A stretch of 64,000 bases of DNA, from positions 3,175,502 through 3,239,501 of the forward strand of contig NW_003314268.1 in NCBI RefSeq assembly GCF_000143415.4, written 5' to 3'. Positions 1-11,165 of the stretch are shown piece by piece. The translations under genes were made by a program, and so were the position numbers. A model generated the notes under the pieces. It did no database searches and had not been told where the DNA came from. It saw only the letters and a program-made list of their open reading frames with translations. Positions within the stretch are counted from its first letter, which is position 1. Every line of letters starts with the position of its first letter. This stretch comes from Selaginella moellendorffii (taxonomy: Eukaryota; Streptophyta; Lycopodiopsida; Selaginellales; Selaginellaceae).

Positions 1-1354
1 TCTTTCATGAGTGCTATTGTGATTTAAACCTGCGAATAAGAGTTTCCTTCTTGCCGATTGCAATGCTTCCTTTTTTTCATCTAACGCGAAGCGTGACCTT
101 ACACAGTCTTTACTTCGTCCAGGAGCTCACATTGGACCAGAGCCGACGACCGATCGTTTCGTTGCCGTGATGGTATGTTTGTGTTTCGCTGGTATGTCGA
201 TCCTCTTTTTCTGGTTTTCTCTTTGCAGGGAGGAAGCGTCGACAAAACTGTTCCTGGCAACACGGTGTCCGATACGCCTTTCGGTGGTCTCAAAAGGTTT
301 GGGACAGCGTTTCTGTCGAAATTCGAGTGTGCTCAAATGTCACATCCAGTGAGTTCTTCTAGTTTCTTGCTCTGTTAAAACAATGGTGGGCTTGTTTGGC
401 AGCTACTGAATGACGTGACTTTCATCGATACGCCTGGAGTTTTGTCAGACACAGAACGCAGCTACGATTTTCTTGGCGTAACAGAGTGGTTTGCAGCGAA
501 GTCGGATATGATATTTTTGCTTTTCGATCCTCACAAACTGGACATTAGTGACGAACTAAAACGGGTTATTGAATCCCTTAGAGGGAACGATGACAAGATT
601 CGAGTTCTTCTCAACAAAGTCGATGGTATTGACGCTCAACAGGTGAATATTGTCTTTTCCTCTCGTATATCCTGACCCGTTACTTCAACAGCTGATGAGA
701 GTATATGGAGCTCTTATGTGGTCCCTTGGTAAAGGTTGTGAACACGCCAGAAGTAATGCGAGTATACATCGGGTATGCTTTCTGAATATCAATCACTGTG
801 ATTGTTGGCGATTTTTGTGTTGCAGTTCATTTTATGACAACCCGCAGAAGATCATTCTAAGCAAAGATCTCTTTGACCTGGAGAAGAAAGATCTCTTGAG
901 AGAACTATCAGAGCTGCCAAAGAGATCTTGTGATCGAAGGGTGATATCTCTTTAAATTTTCATTATCATATCCTCTTCCTTATTTTGTTTACAGATAAGT
1001 GAATTCGTAAAGCGAGCTCATGCAGCGAAAGTACATGCATATCTCATCGGGCATTTGAAGCAACAGATGCCCATCCTGTGGGGAAAAGCCGACGCTCAGG
1101 AAATCTTGGTTGTGAACTTGGAAGATGAATTTGTGAAGGTATGGAGATGTTTGTAGTTCACACGTGAAATCCTTCTCTTACAGGTGCAAAGTCTCTATCA
1201 CTTGCCAAAGGGGGGACCTGCCAGACATTGATGCGTTTAGAATGTGCACAATATTGACAGCTTCCATCGTCTAAGGCCATCAATGATCCAGTCTGTGGAC
1301 GATATGCTCACTCATGACATCCCAAAGTTGCTCAGCAACTTTGCTGTCGCTTAA
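1..1354 (+). pseudogene. EHD-type dynamin-like GTPase, left tandem copy (broken, 5' end outside window)
   Basis: Left copy of the EHD gene found intact at 7925-9684. The window opens inside the equivalent of intron 3, so the P-loop exon lies outside. Recognisable exons carry the G3 motif DTPG and the G4 motif NKVD (exon about 415-654) and the same short introns. Compared with the right copy it has a 9-base in-frame loss near 270-280, an extra G in the exon near 731-735 (TAAAGGTTGTG against TAAAGTTGTG), an extra G near 1208-1215, and a 12-base loss near 1240. The two single-base insertions break the frame in the last third, so a full EHD protein cannot be made. The loss must postdate the duplication because exon and intron sequence is otherwise nearly identical. 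Assembly error at the two G positions is the main alternative. Confidence 0.8.
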
Positions 1355-1624
1355 GCTACTTCCCTTGGTGGTTTTGCAAACCAGACTTTCGTTTTGATAG
1401 TGTAAGTTTGAACCTATTTAATTTTATGCAGTTCATGGTCCATCAGCTTTAAATTGTTGTGTACCAGGTGAACCACGGAGGAAGAACTACAACCACAAAC
1501 TCTGAAGACCTTATCCATCAGCCTTTAAACTGTTGTTGCGAGCTCGGTGAAGGATACACAAACCACCACATACGAGTCTTAGCAGCAGCCAGCTTCTACA
1601 TATCCAGCACTATCGCCTTGCATC

Positions 1625-2678
1625 ATGGAGAAAGTTTCTCGCGTTTGTGCACTCTTGGTATCGTTTTATATATAGATTTCTAGCACAATCTAATCACTCT
1701 CGTTCTTGGGCAGGTTTTGGGATGTGTTTCCTGCATAGTTTGCAGCGAGGAACTGATAAGGCAGCATGTCTATGACGGTTCCATCTATGACACCGGCAGC
1801 TTCAATGTTTCAGTGTTCACCATCAATCAAAGACGCCTACTGCCACTCCGGGTCTTCACTCCTTCGAGCAACGGGACGTTTCCCCTTATAGTTTTCCACC
1901 ATGGAGCATTCCTCGAGACTCGAATCTACACAGACATACTCACGCATATCTCCAGCCACGGCTACGTCATCGTTGCGCCACAGGTGAGCTACGTGACTCA
2001 AAAACTCTCACTCCACTCACACTGATACAGAGAAGTGACAGGTTTTGGGACACAAATGCCACACGAGACATCAAAGATGCAGCGAGAGTTATTGAATGGC
2101 TCGTCGGAAATTTTGCAGCCTTTCTCCCAGCTGGTGTGAGCGTCAATATTGGCAAGCTCGTCAACATGGGCCACAGCAAAGGAGGCAAGATCGCCTTCGC
2201 GCTGGCACTCAACATCAAGGCCAACGTCAGCGTACCATTTGCCACGCTCGTTGGTCTGGACCCCATGGATGGAACAAAGATCGGCCAAACGCAACCGCGG
2301 GTTCTATACGACGCACCGATTGTTTTCCAGTACCCAAGTTTGATCATCGGCACTGGACTTGGTGGTGCCTGCTCTCCGGCAAAGTATAACCATGCCAGTT
2401 TCTTCAACCAGACAAGCAGCATGGTGGTCGACTTGATACCCGCAAAGTATGGGCATATGGATTTTGTGGACGATTTGGGGGCATTCGACGGTCAGAGAGT
2501 GTTCCTTCTCGCTTGCAAACGAAAGAGCCCCCGGAAGCCCATGAGAGATTTCACGGCTGGAGCAGTGGTGGCGTTCCTCAGAGCTGCCCTTTACGATGAT
2601 ACTGATGCATTTGCCAACATTGTCAAAAACCCGTCTTCAGCTCCTGTCCTGCTCCAGAAACCTCTTGTCCATAATTGA
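1625..2678 (+). CDS. chlorophyllase-like alpha/beta hydrolase, left tandem copy
   Basis: Three exons, 1625-1657, 1714-1983 and 2031-2678, give 316 aa; introns are 56 and 47 bp with GT..AG borders. The family (chlorophyllase, PF07224 type) cleaves the phytyl ester of chlorophyll. The nucleophile elbow reads GHSKGG, with Ser at about residue 150; the acid lies in GLDPMDG (Asp about 178) and the His in YGHMDF (about 243), so the triad looks complete. I chose the start MEKVSRVCALL because splicing joins it to VLGCVSCIVCS, a hydrophobic stretch ending in small residues that resembles a secretory signal peptide rather than a plastid transit peptide. It sits ~270 bp after the broken EHD copy in the same direction and is very similar to the protein encoded at 9916-10969. 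The true substrate is not proven; family assignment is solid. Confidence 0.87.
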
Positions 2679-2792
2679 TATATATAAAAATAATATTAAT
2701 GAATATCTATAATAATAAGGAGTTGCCAAATTTGGACCATACGATCCAGCCAATTAGCGGCAACACACGTGGAAGGCAATCTGATGTGGCAA

Positions 2793-2960
2793 TAAATCTG
2801 ATAGAGGATCGGGCAGCGCATCAGGAGGGCATTCTTGGGGCGGGAGCTAGGGCTAGGGGAGGATCTGGGAACAGGATCGAGTGCGTGATGAGCAGATCCA
2901 AGCATTGTGAGAGCTTTGACCTAACGTGGATTCCAGTAAACCTCATTGGGCTTATGCCCA
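2793..2960 (+). repeat. dispersed repeat, copy 1
   Basis: Shares blocks such as CATCAGGAGGGC, GAGCTAGGGCTAGGGGAG, ACAGGATC and GTGAGAGCTTTG, in the same order, with 3888-4090. Both copies end near GGGCTTA-ACCCATTTTA. No terminal inverted repeat or target duplication is evident; the family is unknown. Confidence 0.55.
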
Positions 2961-3887
2961 TTTTATGGTGGAGATAGGAAGTATTTGGGCCAGGGAGTCT
3001 ATATGAATCTTTATTATCATTTTTATTTTTGGTTTGCTTAAGTAAACTTGTATGGTAGTGGATATATTTAAAATATGTTTTAGGATTAGTATTTTAGGAT
3101 ATTCTACCATTTAACGATTGTTATTCATTTAAATTAATTTTGTATTTATAATTTATAAAAAAATTTAAACCCTTTCTAGTATATTTTTTTAATTCTATCA
3201 TCTAATGGTTGATATGCAATTACATAAATCTTGTGTTTATAAATTACAAACATGCTTATAATTTTATACTGATTTAATCAATTGGATTAATAAGTAAAAA
3301 TAACACTACTATTAAACAAACCAAGCTTTAGTACATGCAACACATAGCAATTTATTGACATAACTAACTTGCTTCTCTTTCTCACTTGGTTGAGTATGAG
3401 GGCTTGTGCAAGGGGACACACATTGCCCAGTAATGTGCTTATGTGAAGGACATGCATGGCTGAAGGAATTTTCCTGGCCAGGACAGCAAGTATAACCAAA
3501 GAGGTTTGGTCATGAGGTATGGCAGCCATGGACTTTTTTTTTCTTGATAGCTTTGGAAGCATGGCATCACTGCTATCACGAGGATGGGCATCTGGGCAAT
3601 GAACCACTACAGCTGTAGTGAGCCTGTAATAAGTGAGAGGCAAATATCTTAAAGTAAGAAAACTATACCTAAAATATCAAAGTTTGCATGTAAAAAAGTG
3701 ATTTTGTATGTACCTTTGAGTAGCCACTGGGCATGTCCTGGAAGGGGCGTCTTTGTCACCGATTGGAAGAGGGCAATGCCAAGTGAGCAAGTGCATTTAC
3801 GGAGACGTCCACAATTCCATTCACATGCTAGCCCATAGAACAAAATGAGGTGGCACACATGGATGATGACATGAACATGGCAGTTTG

Positions 3888-4095
3888 TTAGACAGGATCA
3901 GGTGGCACATCAGGAGGGCGTTCTTGGGATGTAGTAGTGGGCAATAAAAGGCATGGCGTGAGCTAGGGCTAGGGGAGAATCTGCTTAAGAATATGTGACA
4001 CTTAGAAACAGGATCAAGGGCCGAGCAAATCTGAGCACAGTGAGAGCTTTGGTCTAGCACAGTAAACCTTGCTTGGGCTTACACCCATTTTAAAT
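3888..4095 (+). repeat. dispersed repeat, copy 2
   Basis: Second copy of the repeat at 2793-2960, in the same orientation, with extra inserted sequence in the middle (GCAATAAAAGGCATGG and a block near 3988-4010). The family is unknown and it may be a decayed mobile element. Confidence 0.5.
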
Positions 4096-5261
4096 TCCTA
4101 CAACATCTTAGCTAGTGTAGATATTTGCTCTTAGCAAATGAGATGCCAATTGGTTGGAGTCAGAGGTGTTGTGATGTGTGGTAGATGCATGTGTTGACTT
4201 GCATTGACAGTCAAACCTTTGGACTGTTGGATCCAATCAATACCAAATTTCTAATTTGCTCTCACTTGGGCAAGACTGGATTCTAGGCATTCTCTATGGG
4301 CATGCAACAGCATCATCGGTGAAAGAGTGCCAAAATGAAATCTATGCTTAAGAAAATTAATGATATCAAGTTGATCAAGTTGGTGTCTCCCACTCAAGCT
4401 CATTGAGGGGCCGCTTCAAAAGACTTGCTTTCAAGCTTGAGGTTGGCATGAGGAGTGGATCATTGACTGTTCTCAGCCTCAAGATCACTGGAGTGTGATG
4501 GCATCCACAACATTTTTGTGATGGATTCTTGGTGGAATCTATAGGTCATTGAGGCTTAAAGTTTACATTTCAGAAATGGTTAGATATTTTAATGCAATCC
4601 TAAGCTCTAAACATGAATGAATAATATCTATTTTAGGTTTGCAAGCCTCTTGGCAATATTAGAATCCATTTCCTTTGGCTTTTAAACCTTTGGCCACATC
4701 CAGACATTCATAAGCACACTTCCAGCCAAGGTATTGTAGAAAGTAATTGATATTTTGTTTATATGTTTGTAATGGGATATAGACTCTGGCTTCTAGGATT
4801 TGATTTTCCTCTAGTTTCCTCTAGTTTGTAACAGGTGCATTGGTGGCACAACATAAAATTCTTGAATATTTTCCAACCTATAATTTTTTTTTAAGCCCTA
4901 ATCCCATAATGGATCAATAAGTTGTACTAATTGGCATAACTGTTATGGACAACATTTTCTTTATTCAAACCACTCATCTATGTTTAATATATGCTCCCAT
5001 TGTTATGGTGTTAGCATATTTGTTTCCATGGCTGTGGCTGCTACCAAGCTGCAGAAAATTCATTGCTAATAAGCTACAAAAAAACTCATTCTATAAACAA
5101 GGACTCAAATGGGCATTGCCAACTTAAACATTCCATAGCAACTCTAGGAATGGGGTCATGCAGTGGATGCAAGAGATGGAAAGCCTTTATGGTCTTGCCA
5201 TGTAACAAGCTTGCCACTAGGCCAATATCCTATTATATAGCATGTTATATGGTTCTAGTAT

Positions 5262-7297
5262 GTGAAAGAAGGTGAGTTGAAACTTTGCCAAGGTTGGCAA
5301 GAAATAAACCTGTGTATGCCTTTATATTGGCATGTTGGTGAGGAGGCATGGAGACGAGAGACGGAGGTTGAAGATGGAAGGCAGCATGAGTTGGTGGAGT
5401 GTGTTTTTTGGGCTTTCCTTTTGTGTTTAAATGGAAAACTTGGCCATGGGGCACCGTCTTATTACAGAGTTCGACCAAGCTTACTGCTTCGAGATTGGTG
5501 TTTGGGGTTCCGCGATGATCCTTTGTACCTATGGAACACTGGCAACGCAACCCAGCTCTGCCGGCCTGCGCTCACCCCGCTCTCTGAAGAGGACCCGTTC
5601 CTCTTCATCCCACGTTCAATCGCTAAGGGGCTTCTTGAGCGTATCCAGGCGTTGCGTCCTGGCAGTGAACTTGTCATTATGGGTGCCAAAGGTTCTGGAA
5701 AGACGGTAGTGCAGTTTGCAACCAACTCCAGCAGTAGGGGCGGAAGCGGGTAGTTTTCTTGGATCCGGAAGAGCTCACCCGCAAGTTTGTGCTCGCCTTG
5801 TGGAAGGGCTTGCTCGTGGCATTTTGTGGCCTGCAGAAGGAAACGGAGGGGATTTCTCGAAGAAGGCAGGCTGTCCAGTTGGAGGAGTGGTGTTATGCTC
5901 ACGTTTCAGAGCTGAGCTTTGTGGTAGACGATTGCGAGTCCTTCGAGGACCAGGGCTGCTGCCAAACATCATCTTCTCGGCTTCATGCAGCTGTACGCTC
6001 TCGTTCGGGTTTCTTCTGTAAACAGCAGAGAACGCTTGATTGTTGAAAGGAGCAACAAGAAGAAACTCAAGCTCCTGAAGTTCCTCGTCGACGGGCCAGT
6101 GGAGAAAGGGACATGGAGAGGTGTAACACCATTAACTGAGGATGTGAAGAAGAGTCTGACTGTGGCATATCTTACTGGGGGAATGCCACAGTTGCTGACA
6201 TACTTCGAACAGGCGCAGGGGGACGAGGATACATACAGGGATCTTATTGCCGAGCCGTTTACTTACAAGCTCTGGACTGATTTCATCGGGCTGCTGGAAA
6301 ACAAGGCCGAGTTAGGCTTATTATGCGTGGAGAGATCAATCATATGCTCGCCAGGAAAGTGAAGCTTACTTGCTTCTACGAGGGGACGGACAGAAAGTAC
6401 CGTCTGCTTTCTGCCTATCTAGAAACGCAAGCTAGGAACTATCTGAGGGACCGGTATCGACAAGTGGATGATGGTTTGAGCATGATTGACATTCGGGGGT
6501 GGGCTTCGATGGTGTACAGGGACCTCAGGGTACAGCATCTCCTTCTCAACTCTGCTCGTGTTGACTGGAATATAGAGCGTTTCGTTATCGACATAATACG
6601 ACACTCTAAGCGGGTTTTCCATGATGCTGAACGGAGCAGCTTCAACCGTGTAGTGGAATATGCCCACGGCAAGAAAGTAGAGACATATTCGGAACTTGGC
6701 GATGTTGAGCTGCTAGAAGGCGTGCTTCTGGTCCCAATGGTGTTCAATGAAAGAGCCGTGGATGTCTGGGCAATGCAGTTCATTATTGCGAAATGGAAGA
6801 CAAAGTCCTGGAAAATGTCGCATAGTGTGTGGAAGACAGAAGTGGCATCCCATTTCCAGTTGGGGATTGGTGTGCATGATGGTGCCAATAGGGAGCAGAA
6901 GGTGCAATCTGTGAAGACTGAGTATTACTGCATCATGCCAGAAAATATAACTGAGCAGGACATACTGGCTGTTGAAAAAGAGGAAGAAGAGGAGCAAGAT
7001 GACGAAGTTGACGAAGGTCAAGCTGAGCTTTTTGCCAAAACTCCGATAGAGTTGACTGGCCCAGCTTTTAAGAAATTCGGTGCTGTGCACGGGATTCTAG
7101 AGCCCTTGGACAGGATGCTGAACCTTGCCCGGCCTGCTGCTGCTTCGGTGCCAAAAATGTTCAAGTGCAAGCAAGAGGGATGCGAGAGCCGTGGTTCAAA
7201 GGAAAATTATTGCTGCAAACGCCACCTCCCTGACGGAGTAATACCTTGTGGGAACATGGCTGTTGCTGACAGACGCTGCCAGATACATTCTGCGTAA
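5262..7297 (+). pseudogene. Crinkler/RHSP-like P-loop NTPase, frameshifted
   Basis: One ancestral reading frame is spread over four overlapping ORFs (5262-5753, 5759-6046, 5985-6362, 6323-7297), with frame switches near 5740, 5960 and 6320. The N-terminal part has DDPLYLWNTG, then PFLFIPRSIAKGLLERI followed by a Walker A motif GAKGSGKT (about 5682-5705). Next comes a Walker B-like hydrophobic-acidic stretch (VVFLDPEE) and SFVVDDCES. The layout, an IPR segment just before the P-loop, is what I know from Crinkler (CRN) and retrotransposon-hot-spot NTPases of oomycetes, fungi and some plants. The C-terminus has an acidic run (6975-7015) and a Cys-rich tail with CKQEGC, CCKRH and a final CQIH, possibly a zinc-binding module. 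A GTAAGT just after the last ORF could open a tiny intron. Family call is by pattern only. With three frame breaks it is best called a pseudogene. Confidence 0.6.
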
Positions 7298-7924
7298 GTC
7301 TCAGATTCACATTTGTTATGCTGCAGGAATTCCAGGCCAAGAACTATTTTTCAAGGCGCTTAGAAGCGCTCACGGGGGACAACAGCCGCTGAGGCAGGCT
7401 TTTCTCATTTTCTGGTCTGTCCTGAAACAAGCTGTAGAGGGAGGGGTGGCAGTGAACCCAACTTCACACCTGAAATGTGGGATTGTTAAGGATCAAAATC
7501 TTCCTTTTCGCTCTTTTTTGGTGCCACTTCTTCAAACATCGGGCGAAGCCTGATGTCTTTGCCTTCGCAGTACAAGCATGGGGGTACAAGCCTTGTGAGA
7601 GAGAAGGAGCATCTGTGAAGGTTAGCAGAAAATCAGGTTTTGACAACGTCCAGGCTTGTGGGGATCGCTTCTCAATGACCTTAGAGCGTCTCTAAGCCAT
7701 TAGAAGTGTTAAGTGTGGTACCTGGTTGAACTTCGCTACTTTTTACTTCATGTTTTTTAGAAACTTTGAAAATAGGTACATTGTTGTTCATAATCAGTTT
7801 CCAATTCAGCTGACAATGTAAGGATGAATCGCAAAATGAAAATGAACATGAGAGTGAACACGAACAGCATATATACCATTGTAATAGATCGGTTTAGTTT
7901 ACTAAGTTTAGGGTTCTTGGAACA
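7298..7924. other. spacer between NTPase pseudogene and EHD gene
   Basis: The first part may hold a last small exon of the NTPase pseudogene: GTAAGT near 7294 and TGCTGCAG near 7325 would join it to a short frame. The remainder must contain the EHD promoter; I cannot assign elements with confidence. Confidence 0.4.
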
Positions 7925-9684
7925 ATGGCGCAAGCAGCGCTGGAGAGTCTCCCCCGGCGCGTGAGTTCTCCGTCCACGATCGAGAGATTTTTCTCATCTC
8001 TGATCACAGGTCTCCTCTGAGAATGTGGCCGCCGTGATCGCCGGATTGAAGGATTTGTACGCGCGCAAGCTCAAGCCCTTGGAGCGCCTCTACAAGTTCA
8101 ATGTTTTCTCCAGCCCTGCTATGGTATGGAATTCGTCGACTCGATGCAGGCTAATTTTTCTGCTTAGACTGATAGCGATTTCGAGGCGAAACCGATGGTG
8201 ACACTGCTAGGACAATATTCGACTGGAAAGACGACGTTCATTAGCCACATTCTCGGAAGAAGCTATCCTGGTATGTTTCTGGATTTGATTTTTTTTCTTG
8301 TCTCCCCTTCTTTCTTTCGTGAGTGCTATTGTGATTTAAACTTGCGAATAAGAGTTGCCTTCTTGTCGATTTCAACGCTTCCTTTTTTTACATCTAACGA
8401 GAAGCGTCACCTTACACAGTCTTTACTTCGTCCAGGAGCTCACATTGGACCAGAACCGACGACTGATCGTTTCGTTGCCGTGATGGTATGTTTGTGTTTC
8501 GCTGGTATGTCGATCCTCGTTTTCTTGTTTTCTCTTTGCAGGGAGGAAGCGTCGACAAAACTGTTCCTGGCAACACGGTGTCCGTTCACGCCAATACGCC
8601 TTTCGGTGGTCTCAAAAGGTTTGGGACAGCGTTTCTGTCGAAATTCGAGTGTGCTCAAATGTCACATCCAGTGAGTTCTTCCAGTTTCTTGCTCTGTTAA
8701 AAAAAGAGTGGGCTTGTTTGGCAGCTACTGAATGACGTGACTTTCATCGATACGCCTGGAGTGTTGTCAGACACAGAACGCAGCTACGATTTTCTTGGCG
8801 TAACAGAGTGGTTTGCAGCGAAGTCGGATATGATATTTTTGCTTTTCGATCCTCACAAACTGGACATTAGTGACGAACTAAAACGGGTTATTGAATCCCT
8901 TAGAGGGAACGATGACAAGATTCGAGTTCTTCTCAACAAAGTCGATGGTATTGACGCTCAACAGGTGAACATTGTCTTTTCCTCTCGTATATCCTGACCC
9001 GTTACTTCAACAGCTGATGAGAGTATATGGAGCTCTTATGTGGTCCCTTGGTAAAGTTGTGAACACGCCAGAAGTAATGCGAGTATACATCGGGTATGCT
9101 TTCTGAATATCAATCACTGTGATTTTTGGCGATTTTTGTGTTGCAGTTCATTTTATGACAACCCGCAGAAGATCATTCTAAGCAAAGATCTCTTTGACCT
9201 GGAGAAGAAAGATCTCTTGAGAGAACTATCAGAGCTGCCAAAGAGATCTTGTGATCGAAGGGTGATATCTCTTTAAATTTTCATTATCATATCCTCTTCC
9301 TTATTTTGTTTACAGATAAGTGAATTCGTAAAGCGAGCTCATGCAGCTAAAGTACATGCATATCTCATCGGGCATTTGAAGCAACAGATGCCCATCCTGT
9401 GGGGAAAAGCCGACGCTCAGGAAAGCTTGGTAGTGAACTTGGAAGATGAATTTGTGAAGGTATGGAGATGTTTGTAGTTCACACGTGAAATCCTTCTCTT
9501 ACAGGTGCAAAGTCTTTATCACTTGCCAAAGGGGGACCTGCCAAACATTGACACGTTTAGAAGAGTGTTGGCCGTGCACAATATTGACAGCTTCCATCGT
9601 CTAAGGCCATCAATGATCCAGTCTGTAGACGATATGCTCACTCACGACATCCCAAAGTTGCTCAGCAACTATGCTGTTTCTTAA
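7925..9684 (+). CDS. EHD-type dynamin-like GTPase without EH domain
   Basis: Ten exons: 7925-7960, 8010-8123, 8168-8270, 8436-8485, 8542-8670, 8725-8964, 9014-9093, 9147-9261, 9316-9459, 9505-9684. All joints keep frame and give 396 aa. EHD proteins are dynamin-related ATP/GTPases that remodel endocytic membranes. The G1 loop GQYSTGKT is at residues 65-72, the switch region holds GPEPTTDRF, G3 DTPG is at 153-156 and G4 NKVD at 215-218; a helical region follows. Known plant EHDs carry EF-hand/EH domains at the N-terminus, but here only ~60 residues precede the P-loop and no EF-hand loop is visible, so this is a short form. The start MAQAALESLPRR is the first ATG in frame; an upstream EH-coding exon cannot be excluded, but only ~600 bp separate it from the NTPase remnant. 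A broken paralogue lies at 1-1354, and a chlorophyllase gene follows 231 bp downstream. Confidence 0.88.
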
Positions 9685-9915
9685 GCTACTTCCCTTGCAA
9701 ACCAGACTTTCGTTTTGATAGTGTAAGTTTGGACCTATTTAATTTTATGCAGTTCATGGACCATCAGCTTTAAATTGTTGTGCCAGGTAAACCATTGTGG
9801 TCCATACTCTGAAGACCTTAAATTGTTGTTGCGAGCTCGGTGGAGGATACACAAACCCACATCCGAGTCTTAGCAGCAGCCAGCTTCTACATATCCGGCA
9901 CTATCGCATTGCATC

Positions 9916-10969
9916 ATGGACATAGAGAAAGTTGCTCGCGTTTGTGCACTCTTGGTATCGTTTTATATATAGATTTCTAGCACAATCTAATCCATCTCGT
10001 TCTTGGGCAGGTTTTGGGATGCATAGTTTGCAGCGAGGAAGTTATAAGGCAGCATGTCTATGACGGTTCCATCTATGACACCGGCAGCTTCAATGTTTCA
10101 ATGTTCACCATCAATCAAAGACGCCTACTGCCACTCCGGGTCTTCACTCCTTCGAGTAACGGGACGTTTCCCCTCATTGTCTTCCACCATGGAACATTCC
10201 TCAAGACTCGAATCTACACAGGCATACTCACGCATATCGCCAGCTACGGCTATGTCGTCGTTGCGCCACAGGTGAGCTACGTGAAGCAAAAACTCACTCC
10301 ACTCACACTGTGATACAGAGAAGTGATAGTTTTTGGGACACAAATGCCACACGAGACATCGAAGATGCAGCGAGAGTTATTGAATGGCTCCTCGGAAACT
10401 TCGCAGCCTTTCTCCCAGCTGGTGTGAGCGTCAATGTTGGCAAGCTCGTCAACATGGGCCACAGCAAAGGAGGCAAGATCGCCTTCGCGCTGGCACTCAA
10501 CATCAAGGCCAACATCAGCGTACCATTTGCCACGCTCGTTGGTCTGGACCCCATGGATGGAACAAAGCTCGGCCAAACGCAACCGCGGGTTCTATACGAC
10601 GCACCGATTGTTTTCCAGTACCCAAGTTTGATCATCGGCACTGGACTTAGTGGTGCCTGCTCTCCGGCAAGGTATAACCATGGCGGTTTCTTCAACCAGA
10701 CAAGGAGCATGGTGGTCGACTTGATACCCTCAGAGTACGGGCATATGGATTTTGTGGACGATTTGGGGACATTCGACGGTCAGAGAGTGTTCCTTCTCGC
10801 TTGCAAACGAAAGAGCCCCCGGAAGCCCATGAGAGATTTCACGGCTGGAGCGGTGGTGGCATTCCTCCGAGCTGTCCTTTACAATGTCACCGATGCGTTT
10901 GTCAACATTGTCAGAAACCCGTCTTCGGCTCCTGTCCTACTCCAGGAACCTCTTGTCCATATTGCTTGA
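9916..10969 (+). CDS. chlorophyllase-like alpha/beta hydrolase, right tandem copy
   Basis: Exons 9916-9954, 10011-10271 and 10319-10969 give 316 aa, with the same two short introns (56 and 47 bp) as the left copy. The triad is visible: Ser149 in GHSKGG, Asp177 in GLDPMDG and His242 in YGHMDF. After splicing, the N-terminus MDIEKVARVCALL continues into VLGCIVCS, which looks like a signal peptide and suggests the secretory route. The family removes phytol from chlorophyll (chlorophyll a to chlorophyllide a); this enzyme could also be a more general esterase. Differences from the left copy are scattered substitutions plus a loss of nine bases at the start of exon 2 and a gain of six in exon 1. 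Both copies stay open, which suggests both are or recently were functional. Confidence 0.9.
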
Positions 10970-11165
10970 AATTCATATCTGCGTATTTAAAATAAATATT
11001 AGCTAATAACGGATGCAAATGATTTTTCATCATGCAAATTTGGATAATGTAGTAAATGTTTAACATGAGAATTAGCAGTTACTTTTCCGTTTTTAGTGTT
11101 TTCGATGATGAAGCCTTCGTTAGTTCTGAAGGTCAAGAATGAAGTGGACGAATTCTTGTTATCAC
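10970..11165. other. convergent 3' spacer, chlorophyllase/PPR
   Basis: AT-rich spacer between the plus-strand chlorophyllase and the minus-strand PPR gene; presumably 3' UTRs of both. No separate feature seen. Confidence 0.5.

Larger units (their letters stand above)
2679..5261. other. intergenic, no gene recognised
   Basis: About 2.6 kb between the chlorophyllase and the Crinkler-like pseudogene. The stretch 3000-3300 is AT-rich. I see no convincing coding exon, RNA gene or terminal repeats apart from the repeated segment annotated separately. Open frames here are short and lack domain motifs. Confidence 0.5.

Noticed and set aside
1967-2422. Minus-strand ORFs of 98-151 aa over the chlorophyllase exons (also 10277-10710)
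   Set aside because: Shadows of the conserved plus-strand coding frame; no domain wording of their own.
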